Source: CAVPDE01 sp963702565
GTDB lineage: Bacteria > Desulfobacterota > DSM-4660 > Desulfatiglandales > HGW-15
Assembly (NCBI GenBank): GCA_963702565.1
Contig: CAVPDE010000011.1
Location: 76,467 to 140,466, forward strand
Length of the DNA: 64,000 bases
Reading direction: 5' to 3'
A program made the position numbers and the translations under genes. Positions 32,910-40,379 of this stretch are shown piece by piece. Within the stretch, counting starts at the first letter, position 1. Each line of letters opens with the position of its first letter. The notes under the pieces were generated by a model, which did not search any database, was not told where the DNA came from, and was given only the letters and a program-made list of their open reading frames with translations.

Positions 32910-33608
32910 ATGAAACGAAAAAAACCGGGCCTCGCCAAGAGGTTCATCAAAGCAGGCCTTCTCCTCCTGGTTCTGTTTCTCGTGGTTTCGGTTGCGCAGG
33001 TTGCCGTCCTGAGGTTTGTCAATCCGCCCTTCACCGGCGCCATGATCTCCAGCTGGATTGCGGACAAGGCGGCCGGACGAGAGGCTCAGTGGCTTGACCC
33101 GGAATGGAGACCTCTGCGCAAGATGTCTCCCCACTTGCGAAGATCGGTGCTGGCCGGTGAGGATCAGCGATTCACCACTCACAATGGCTTTGATCTCGTA
33201 GAGATGAATCAGGCTGTTCAGGACGCCCTCGCAGGAGGACGTGTGCGAGGGGCAAGCACCATCACGATGCAGGTGGCGAGGACGGTCTTTCTCTGGCCCG
33301 GACGAAGCCTGGCAAGAAAAGCTCTGGAGGCCTACTACACGGCGCTGATCGAGGTGTTCTGGAGCAAGAAAAGGATTCTTGAAGTCTACCTCAACACGGT
33401 GGACTGGGGAGAAGACGCGGTCGGCGCTGAGATGGCCTCAAAAAAGTATTTTCGGACGAATGTCTCTTACCTCACGGCAGAGCAGGCCGCTCTGCTGGCC
33501 GCGATCCTTCCTTCGCCTCACCACTGGTCGCCGGAACATCCGACCGAGTACGTGAAGGAAAGGCAAAGGCGGATTTTGGAGGATATGAGAAAAATGCCGC
33601 TGCTGTAA
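32910..33608 (+). CDS. mtgA: Monofunctional biosynthetic peptidoglycan transglycosylase
   Basis: A 232-residue GT51 glycosyltransferase that polymerises lipid II into glycan strands at the outer face of the inner membrane. One N-terminal anchor (AGLLLLVLFLVVSVAQVAVL) is followed by the catalytic Glu in LAGEDQRFTTHNGFD and then GASTITMQVARTVFLWPGRSLARK and ILEVYLNTVDWG. No transpeptidase domain. ATG at 32910 is preferred (AGGTGA upstream); GTG at 32901 is an alternative. Confidence 0.92.
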   Translation: MKRKKPGLAKRFIKAGLLLLVLFLVVSVAQVAVLRFVNPPFTGAMISSWIADKAAGREAQWLDPEWRPLRKMSPHLRRSVLAGEDQRFTTHNGFDLVEMNQAVQDALAGGRVRGASTITMQVARTVFLWPGRSLARKALEAYYTALIEVFWSKKRILEVYLNTVDWGEDAVGAEMASKKYFRTNVSYLTAEQAALLAAILPSPHHWSPEHPTEYVKERQRRILEDMRKMPLL

Positions 33609-33805
33609 ACGGTGCACGACAGGAGTCTAATTCACGACTTGCTTGGAGCTTGAGGAGAAGTCCAAAAACGAACCGCAGAATATCGAATGACGAATGAAGA
33701 ACGCCGAAGGAAAAAACCGTAGGAATTCTACTTCATCATTCGAAATTCCTTGTTCGACATTCGACATTCGGGTTTGGGGATTGGAATCGGGTTGCCACCC
33801 ACGCC
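33609..33805. repeat. Inverted array of ATTCGAAATTC-type words
   Basis: Words such as ATATCGAATGACGAATGAAG on the left and CATCATTCGAAATTCC and TTCGACATTCGACATTCGGG on the right form an imperfect inverted repeat with a short centre near 33700-33730. The same word class recurs at about 51330-51480. No gene is supported. Confidence 0.7.
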
Positions 33806-33841
33806 TTGGAATGTGGAGTTATCGACGGGGACGGGTTATTC

Positions 33842-36070
33842 ATGAGACGTATCGATCTTGAAACGATCAAAAGCCTGAGTCTGAAATGGAAACTCCTCAT
33901 CCCTTTCCTCTTCTTTGCTTTCGTTGGGACGACCTCCCTGACAATCCTAGGGCTGAACTCCCAGCAGCGGCTCATCATTGATGAAGAGAAAAAAAGCCTT
34001 CTCCGCTACCATCATCGCTTCTTGGAGGAACTCGATCAAAAAGGGACCCAGGCCATGTCCCTGGCAACGATGATCGCGGAGAATCCTCAAGTCCAATCCC
34101 TTCTTGCACAAAAGGACAGGCAGGGCTTGATTGACCTGCTTATGCCCACCTATGTTCAGCTGAAGATGTATTTCAACATCGAGCAGTTTCACTTTCATCT
34201 CCCCGGCGCCATTTCGTTCTTGAGACTGCACTATCTCGAGCGCTTTGGAGACGACATGTCCCTGTACAGAAAGACCATCATGAATGCCGTACGAAAAGGC
34301 CAGCCCGTGGCAGGGCTCGAGCTGGGAGCCACCGGTTTCGGGATTCGTGCCGTGGCTCCCATCTTTTTCAACCTGCAGGTCGTGGGCACAGTGGAAATCG
34401 GGCACAGCTTTGACAGCGCTTTCCTTGAAGACCTTCATCAGCGATGGGGCATTGATCTTGCCCTTTATGGGATCAAGGATGAAGGGGTTTACAAACCCAT
34501 GGCGAGGGCCGGCAGGCCCTTTGAAGGGTTTTCGATCGAGGAGTTTGTCACGAAGCCGGTGAAGGAAACCCCCACCCTCTTCGTCTCACCGGCGAACTAC
34601 TCGGACCGTTCCCTCCTGTTTGCCCCGGTGAGAGACTACTCGGGAGTCCCGGTCGCCATCCTGGAGATCAACCTGGACCGCTCCGAAATTCAGGGCAAGC
34701 TTTTGAGCACGAGAAACCTCATGATCCTGGTGGGGGCAGCCGGAATCGCCCTTTCGTTCCTGCTCACCTATCTGGTCATCCTGTCATTCATCAGACCTAT
34801 CAGCACCCTGGTCAGCGAGGCGCATGATATTGCGCAGGAGAAAAGAGAGATTCATCTGGAGCAGGGACCCAGGGATGAAATCGGGTCGCTCACCGAGGCG
34901 CTTAATCTTATGCTGGATTCTCTCAAGGAAAAGCGCATGGCCATTGAAGAGCATGCCAGGAACTTGGAAAAGAGGGTTCGAGAGAGGACCGCGGATCTCG
35001 TGACGTCGGAGGAAAAATACCGGACCCTGGTGGAAAATGTGCCTTTGATTGTCTACCGGATCCTGGCCGACGGGACCACGGAGTTCATCAACTCCTGGTT
35101 GACGGAGAGCTTGGGCTACACCATCGAAGAGGCGGTGAGCGACAAAAAGTTCTGGATGGAAAAGATCTGCGGCCTGCCGGTCGAAGAGAAGGGCGAGATC
35201 TTCTTGGACGCTTTCAGCAACGGGGAGGAGCATCGGACCGAGCGGCGCGTGAAGGACAAGAAAGGCAGGATCCTCACCTTCATGGATCATTCGATACCGG
35301 CCAGAACCTCGGAGGGGAAGGTGAAATGGGTGGACGGGATCATGATCGACATCACAGAGCTCAAAGAACTGCAGGAAAGAGCTCTTCGCACGGAAGAGAT
35401 CCGGATCCTGGGCGGCATTTCCGCTCACGTGGCCCATGAGATCCGGAACCCGCTCATTGCAGCAGGGGGGTTTGCACGCCGCCTCAAAGATGCCTTGCCG
35501 GAATCAGATCCCAGGAAAAAGCAGGCGGGAATTATCGTCAAGGAAGTCGCGAGGATTGAGGATTTTCTAAGAGTTCTTTTCTCGTCCATCAGCCCCTTTG
35601 ACCTGGTTCTGACGGATGTGGATTTGAACCGGCTCCTGACGAAGCAGTTTGCCGGGATGGAGGAACTTTTGAAGCACAAGGAAGTTGAAGCCGTCCTTGA
35701 CCTCATGCCCGCGCTCCCCGTGATCCAGGCCGATGAGGAGCGCCTCAGCAAGGCCTTTGAAAACCTGATCAAACATGCTGTTGTGTCGACGCCTGCAGGG
35801 GAGAAACTGACCGTTGTCTCCAGCCATTCGAACGACCGGGCGGTGGTCCGACTCCGGCACAAGGTTCATCGCCTGTCTGAGGACGATCTCGACAAGTTTT
35901 TCTTTCCCCACATTGAGGAAACAAAGGAATGGACGGTCGTGGACCTTCCTCTATCAAGGATTGTCATTCATCGCCATGGCGGGAAAGCGGATCTCTCACG
36001 AGAAGGGGAAAACACTCTGGTGCTGAAAATCGAGCTTCCGGAGAAGCCTTTGGGCAAGGGGACAGACTAG
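33842..36070 (+). CDS. Membrane sensor kinase (Cache-HAMP-PAS-HisKA) with a degenerate ATPase domain
   Basis: A 742-residue protein. TM1 (LLIPFLFFAFVGTTSLTIL) and TM2 near residue 295-315 flank a large periplasmic Cache-type sensor (ATGFGIRAVAPIFFNLQVVGTVEIG). HAMP and coiled coil follow, then PAS (about 395-510) and a DHp helix with an intact H-box (ISAHVAHEIRNPLIAAGGFARRL). The ATP-binding domain is abnormal: the N box reads NLIKHAVVS, the DxGxG loop is missing and there is no GTGLGL, although the fold seems to run to the end. It may therefore not autophosphorylate. ATG at 33842 preferred; another in-frame ATG is at 33806. No partner regulator adjacent. Confidence 0.88.
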   Translation: MRRIDLETIKSLSLKWKLLIPFLFFAFVGTTSLTILGLNSQQRLIIDEEKKSLLRYHHRFLEELDQKGTQAMSLATMIAENPQVQSLLAQKDRQGLIDLLMPTYVQLKMYFNIEQFHFHLPGAISFLRLHYLERFGDDMSLYRKTIMNAVRKGQPVAGLELGATGFGIRAVAPIFFNLQVVGTVEIGHSFDSAFLEDLHQRWGIDLALYGIKDEGVYKPMARAGRPFEGFSIEEFVTKPVKETPTLFVSPANYSDRSLLFAPVRDYSGVPVAILEINLDRSEIQGKLLSTRNLMILVGAAGIALSFLLTYLVILSFIRPISTLVSEAHDIAQEKREIHLEQGPRDEIGSLTEALNLMLDSLKEKRMAIEEHARNLEKRVRERTADLVTSEEKYRTLVENVPLIVYRILADGTTEFINSWLTESLGYTIEEAVSDKKFWMEKICGLPVEEKGEIFLDAFSNGEEHRTERRVKDKKGRILTFMDHSIPARTSEGKVKWVDGIMIDITELKELQERALRTEEIRILGGISAHVAHEIRNPLIAAGGFARRLKDALPESDPRKKQAGIIVKEVARIEDFLRVLFSSISPFDLVLTDVDLNRLLTKQFAGMEELLKHKEVEAVLDLMPALPVIQADEERLSKAFENLIKHAVVSTPAGEKLTVVSSHSNDRAVVRLRHKVHRLSEDDLDKFFFPHIEETKEWTVVDLPLSRIVIHRHGGKADLSREGENTLVLKIELPEKPLGKGTD

Positions 36071-36074
36071 CCGG

Positions 36075-36260
36075 TCAGGCTGCCTCGAGTTCCAGGGCAG
36101 GCGCTTCTGCCTGAGGAGAGGGTTGGGCGGCCTGGGGGGCGGCGCGGTGGTGGGCGAGATACTCTTTGCACTCCCCCTTCTCGGGGCATCTGCGCTCGCA
36201 GATTCGGACGTCCATGCGCGGATTGTTCCGCTTTTTCTGGCAAACGATGTAATCAGGCAT
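36075..36260 (-). CDS. Small Cys-containing protein of unknown function
   Basis: A 61-residue protein with a strong ribosome site (AAGGAG, 6 nt before ATG at 36260). The first 36 residues hold a compact Cys pattern: IVCQKKR, then RICERRCPEKGECKEYL, which could bind zinc or a cluster. The rest is an Ala/Pro/Gln-rich tail. It converges on the end of the sensor kinase gene. I do not recognise a characterised family. The good Shine-Dalgarno and motif make it more than a chance ORF. Confidence 0.7.
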   Translation of the reverse strand: MPDYIVCQKKRNNPRMDVRICERRCPEKGECKEYLAHHRAAPQAAQPSPQAEAPALELEAA

Positions 36261-36375
36261 TGCACACTCCTTTAGAAAATTCGGATGCAGCCTCCGCCGG
36301 AATAGGGCAATATCCCTTCGGAAGAGGCAGGGGTTCTGAACCCCGTCTATTTGCTATAACTATACATAAATTATT

Positions 36376-36393
36376 TTATTTGTAAACAAATAA
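36376..36393. promoter_or_regulatory. AT-rich perfect palindrome upstream of plsC-like gene
   Basis: TTATTTGT-AA-ACAAATAA lies in an AT-rich divergent intergenic region, 49 nt before the acyltransferase start and about 115 nt before the small Cys protein start on the other strand. It could be an operator for either gene. The regulator is not identifiable. Confidence 0.5.
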
Positions 36394-36441
36394 TATTTCA
36401 TTTAGCCCAAATCTTTTTTACTCCTCCCGGGAGCTGTCGCC

Positions 36442-37152
36442 ATGGTCAGATTCGTTTTTCTCAATGCCTTTCTCTTCATCTACTCGATCCTTTTCTGCCT
36501 TTGGGGCATCGCCATCTCCATCAAAGATCCAAAGGGCAGAAGGGTGCACGCCTATTGTGCCGTGCCATGGTCCAAATCCATCCTCTGGGTCTGCGGGATA
36601 AAAGTGCGGCTGCTGGGGCTTGAAAACCTGGAGGCCGATGTTCCCAGGATCTACATGGTGAACCATCAGAGCTATTTCGACATCTTCACTCTGCTGGCCC
36701 ATCTCCCCGTGCAGTTCAAGTTCGTGTTGAAAGAGGAGCTGATGAGGGTCCCGTTCCTGGGGCCTGCCATGCGAAAGGCAAAGTACGTCGGCATTGAGAG
36801 GGATGATCCCCGCAAAGCGGTCAAGAGCATGAATGAAGCGGCGGATCGGTTCAGGGAAGGGGCGTCCATCCTGATCTTTCCAGAGGGGACGAGGAGCCCT
36901 GACGGCCAGCTCCAGCCTTTCAAGCCAGGAGGCTTTCACCTTGCCTTGAAAATCAAAGGCGATATCGTGGCGGTGAGCATTGTGGGAACCCATCGGATTG
37001 TGCCCAAGGGAAGTCTCAGGATTGAGAAGGGAGAGGCGACCATGGTCATCGGAAAGCCAATTCTTATTAAGGACTACTCGAAGAAAACCATGGATCAGTT
37101 GATGGAACGGGTCCATCAAGCCATGTTTCAGCAAATGCAAGGAGTCGAGTGA
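36442..37152 (+). CDS. plsC: 1-acyl-sn-glycerol-3-phosphate acyltransferase (PlsC family)
   Basis: A 236-residue membrane-associated acyltransferase converting lysophosphatidic acid to phosphatidic acid. An N-terminal hydrophobic helix is followed by the catalytic NHQSYFD (H-x4-D) at about residue 74 and by the substrate motif IFPEGTRSPDG at about 151-161. The downstream V-x-I-V-G-T-H strand is also typical. Its stop overlaps the start of the next gene, suggesting an operon with the exported protein and priA. Assignment to PlsC rather than another lysolipid acyltransferase rests on motif similarity only. Confidence 0.9.
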   Translation: MVRFVFLNAFLFIYSILFCLWGIAISIKDPKGRRVHAYCAVPWSKSILWVCGIKVRLLGLENLEADVPRIYMVNHQSYFDIFTLLAHLPVQFKFVLKEELMRVPFLGPAMRKAKYVGIERDDPRKAVKSMNEAADRFREGASILIFPEGTRSPDGQLQPFKPGGFHLALKIKGDIVAVSIVGTHRIVPKGSLRIEKGEATMVIGKPILIKDYSKKTMDQLMERVHQAMFQQMQGVE

Positions 37153-37814
37153 TGTTCCTCAGGGCTTGGAATACCATGGGAATTCTGGCAGCGCTGGGGC
37201 TGCTGGTTCCGTGCGCCTCTCAGGCTTACGTGATGCCTGCGGAACAAATCATTCAGTTCATGACCGCCAATTTTGCAAAATTCGACACGCTCGTGATCCG
37301 GCAGACCACGACACGGATGCAGAAGGGAGCGAGTCCTGAGAGGGCGTACGATGAGGTCCTCTCGATCAAAAGCCCCAACCTGTTTCATTCCTCCCTGCGC
37401 GATTCCTCTGCGGAGGAGAGGAGCGTGGAGGATCGGGTCTTTAGGGAACTCCTCATCGCGAGCAGCCAGCGAAGGCTTCTCCTTCGGTTGAGTGAACTGG
37501 GGATCGATACACAGCAGGTGGCTTACACGCGACTGGAGGGAACTGTTGCGTATGGCATCGGGGAAAAGGATCCGAAGAGACCGAAGCTCCTGATCGAGAA
37601 GGCGAGGGTTTTGCCCCTTCTCATGGTGTACCAGCGACCTGGTCAGGTAGCCGGGGAACCGATCAGGGTGCGTTTTTTGGACTACAGAAAGGTGGAGCAG
37701 GGTTGGGTTCCTTTTGAGATCCAGTACTTCTCCGGGGATCAGCGGATTGAGAAGTACTCCGTCCATTCGGTGAAGGTGAACGTGCCCCTGAAACCCTCCC
37801 TTTTTGCCAAATAA
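37152..37814 (+). CDS. Exported protein of unknown function
   Basis: A 220-residue protein with a clear signal peptide (MGILAALGLLVPCASQAYV, cleavage likely after SQA). The mature part is rich in beta-type segments (RQTTTRMQKG, LEGTVAYGIG, PIRVRFLDYRKVEQGWVPFEIQYFSGDQRIEKYSVHSVKVN). The end recalls LolA/outer-membrane lipoprotein-sorting-type folds, but I cannot assign a family. Start at ATG 37152 (GTG 37149 overlapping the plsC stop is equally possible). Its stop overlaps the priA start by one base. Confidence 0.75.
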   Translation: MFLRAWNTMGILAALGLLVPCASQAYVMPAEQIIQFMTANFAKFDTLVIRQTTTRMQKGASPERAYDEVLSIKSPNLFHSSLRDSSAEERSVEDRVFRELLIASSQRRLLLRLSELGIDTQQVAYTRLEGTVAYGIGEKDPKRPKLLIEKARVLPLLMVYQRPGQVAGEPIRVRFLDYRKVEQGWVPFEIQYFSGDQRIEKYSVHSVKVNVPLKPSLFAK

Positions 37815-40267
37815 TGGAAACAAGCGAAAAACAGATCTCCGTGCGTGTCGCCGTCACCCTTCCGGTTGAGGAGACCTATCTCTATCTGGTCCCCCGGGAT
37901 CTCGAGCCCAGGGCCAAGGTGGGATGCAGGGTGGAAGTGCCTTTCGGAAAAAGGAAGGTGACCGGCTACATCCTGGAGCACGAGACTTGCAAAGAAGACA
38001 AGGACCTTAAGGAGATCGCTCAGGTTCTTGATCCTGAACCGCTCTTTCACCGATCGCTTGTCCCTTTTTTTCGGTGGATGTCCGAGTACTACCTCTATCC
38101 CCTAGGCGGCCTGATTCAGTCCGCTCTCCCCGGCGGCCTCAACATCCGATCCTACAGGGCAGCCAGGCTCACTGCGAAAGGAGAAGATGCGCTCAGATTG
38201 CTGCCGGGTCGCTCGGAGGAAAGAAAACTTCTGACCTGGGTGCGGGATCATCCCGGTCAAAGAGTCCCGTCCGCCCTGGATCGTGTTTACGCTTTTGAAA
38301 AAAAGGGGTGGCTGGTCCTGGAACAAAGAATGACCAAAAGACGGGGAGGCCCGCTGATCAAGCGTTTTGTAAAACCCAGAGAGGGTGTTGCGCTCCAAGA
38401 CCTTGCCGGGCAGGACCCTGAGTCTTTGAAGGCGAAAAACGAAAGCGCCTTTCTGGAAGCGGTGTTCTCTTCTCAGGGAATTCTTTCGGAGGAGTTGAGT
38501 TCCCGGTTCACCAACGGCGCCTATCTTCTCCGAAAATGGCTCAAAAAGGGCATCCTCGAAACGTATCAGGCAAGCGTGTTGAGAGACCCTGCAGGAAACG
38601 TTTTCCTTCCCAACCCCCCTCCCAAAGATCTCTATCCGCAACAAAGGGAAGCCCTGGAGGTGGTCAAAAAGCAGTTGGCCCGAGGAACCTTCTCCACCTT
38701 TCTCCTGCACGGGGTCACAGGGAGCGGGAAGACGGAAGTCTATTACCAGGCCGTTCGGCATGTCATGGACCTCGGCCTGCAAGCCATTTTGCTGGTACCT
38801 GAAATCGCGCTGGCCATTTACATGGAGGGCCTTCTCCGGTCACGCCTTGGGGATCGATTGGCCGTGTACCACAGCGGTCTGAGCGAAGGCGAGCGATACG
38901 ATCAGTGGATGAGGATGGCCAGAGGGGAGGTGCCCCTCGTGATCGGCGCTCGCTCCGCCCTCTTTGCTCCTTTTCCCAACCTGGGGCTCGTGATCGTCGA
39001 TGAGGAGCATGACCCGGCGTACAAGCAGGAAGAAGGCGCCCGGTACCAGGCCAGGGATGCCGCCGTAGTGCGAGGCAAGTTGGCCAATGCCTCCGTCCTT
39101 CTTGGCTCAGGCACTCCCTCGGTCCAGTCCTATTACAATGCCTCCAGAGAGCGGTACACCCTGCTCAAGATGCCCGAACGGGTCGAACAAAGGCCCTTGC
39201 CTGAAGTGCAGGTGATCGACATGAAGGCCTTTGCCGCAGAAGGCAAAGACGAGGAGATCTTCAGCCCGGTTCTTCGGGAATCTCTGGAGGCGGCTATAGC
39301 CTCAGGCAAGCAGGCCATTCTCTTTCTCAACCGCAGGGGCTTTCATCGGGTGCATCTGTGCCGATCCTGCGGCAAGCCGGTGCGTTGCCCCAACTGCGAG
39401 GTGTCTCTCACCTACCACCTCAGAGAGAACCGTCTCGCTTGCCACTACTGCGGTTTTCACTCTCCGCCTCAGACGCTCTGCCCGGCGTGCGGCAGGGAGA
39501 GTCTCAGACCCTATGGCTTTGGAACAGAGCGGCTGGAGACGGAACTGAAGGAGTTGTACCCTTGTCTGCGGGCTTCGAGGATGGACAGGGACAGCATCCG
39601 GAGAAAGGGCCACACCTTTGAGCTCCTGAGACAATTCAGCCGCCGAGAAATCGATGTGCTGGTAGGAACCCAGATGGTCACCAAGGGGTATGATTTCCCG
39701 GATGTTACCCTCGTGGGAGTGATCGGTGCGGATTTTTCGCTGGCCTTCCCTGACTTCAGAGCCGGCGAAAGGACGTTTCAAATCCTCTCTCAGGTGGCGG
39801 GAAGGGCGGGGCGCGGCAAAGACCCCGGTCGTGTGATGATTCAGACCTTCTACCCGGATCATTACGCGGTCACTGCTGCCAGAGACCATGATTATCCGAC
39901 CTTCTTTCAAAAAGAGATCGAGCTGCGAGAGCAGCTGGGATATCCCCCGTTTTCCTACCTGGCGTGCCTCCGGGTTCAGGGGAACCACAAGCAGAAGACC
40001 GACGACATGGCCCGAAAGATGGTCGAGGAAATGATCCGGGTTGTGGGGAACTGGCCCAAAAGAGGTAAGGAGCTTCAGGTGCTCGGCCCAGTGGAAGCGC
40101 CGCTCAGCAAGTTGAAGGGCAAACACCGGCGGCAGATCTTCATCAGGAGCAAGGGGCCCAATGTGCTGCACGTGTTTCTCAAGAGGGTCGGGGAGAGTCT
40201 AAAGAGGATGCTCAGGGGAAGCGGGGTCAGCCTCACTATCGACATCGACCCCTATCAAATGCTCTGA
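37814..40267 (+). CDS. priA: Primosomal protein N' (replication restart helicase PriA)
   Basis: An 817-residue superfamily 2 DNA helicase that reloads the replisome at stalled forks. The N-terminal 3'-DNA-end-binding domain (VAVTLPVEETYLYLVP) is followed by Walker A GVTGSGKTEVYYQ at about residue 303, DEEHD (Walker B), GSGTPS, and the zinc-binding insertion CRSCGKPVRCPNCEVSL, CHYCG, CPACG at about 515-560. Motifs GTQMVTKGYDFP and QVAGRAGRG complete the helicase core. All eight zinc Cys are present. ATG at 37814 shares a base with the preceding stop. Confidence 0.95.
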   Translation: METSEKQISVRVAVTLPVEETYLYLVPRDLEPRAKVGCRVEVPFGKRKVTGYILEHETCKEDKDLKEIAQVLDPEPLFHRSLVPFFRWMSEYYLYPLGGLIQSALPGGLNIRSYRAARLTAKGEDALRLLPGRSEERKLLTWVRDHPGQRVPSALDRVYAFEKKGWLVLEQRMTKRRGGPLIKRFVKPREGVALQDLAGQDPESLKAKNESAFLEAVFSSQGILSEELSSRFTNGAYLLRKWLKKGILETYQASVLRDPAGNVFLPNPPPKDLYPQQREALEVVKKQLARGTFSTFLLHGVTGSGKTEVYYQAVRHVMDLGLQAILLVPEIALAIYMEGLLRSRLGDRLAVYHSGLSEGERYDQWMRMARGEVPLVIGARSALFAPFPNLGLVIVDEEHDPAYKQEEGARYQARDAAVVRGKLANASVLLGSGTPSVQSYYNASRERYTLLKMPERVEQRPLPEVQVIDMKAFAAEGKDEEIFSPVLRESLEAAIASGKQAILFLNRRGFHRVHLCRSCGKPVRCPNCEVSLTYHLRENRLACHYCGFHSPPQTLCPACGRESLRPYGFGTERLETELKELYPCLRASRMDRDSIRRKGHTFELLRQFSRREIDVLVGTQMVTKGYDFPDVTLVGVIGADFSLAFPDFRAGERTFQILSQVAGRAGRGKDPGRVMIQTFYPDHYAVTAARDHDYPTFFQKEIELREQLGYPPFSYLACLRVQGNHKQKTDDMARKMVEEMIRVVGNWPKRGKELQVLGPVEAPLSKLKGKHRRQIFIRSKGPNVLHVFLKRVGESLKRMLRGSGVSLTIDIDPYQML

Positions 40268-40379
40268 GGTCAGTAGGCAGTAAGGAGTATGCAGTAAGCA
40301 GCAAACACAAGGACGTCAGAGTCGTAGCATTTGTATTTAGTCTTTACTGCATACTGCAAACTTCTTACTGCTTACTGGT
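40268..40379. repeat. Inverted array of GCAGTAAG-type words between convergent genes
   Basis: Left arm words are CAGTAGGCAGTAAGG and ATGCAGTAAGCAGC; right arm words are TTTACTGCATACTGC and CTTCTTACTGCTTACTGG. The RNA folds back on itself from either strand, so it could act as a bidirectional terminator for priA and the CoA-transferase gene. The same word is seen near 29223. Confidence 0.7.

Noticed and set aside
40268..40379. Phage or integron attachment site
   Set aside because: No integrase or tRNA end is near; the sequence is a word array like those elsewhere in the window.
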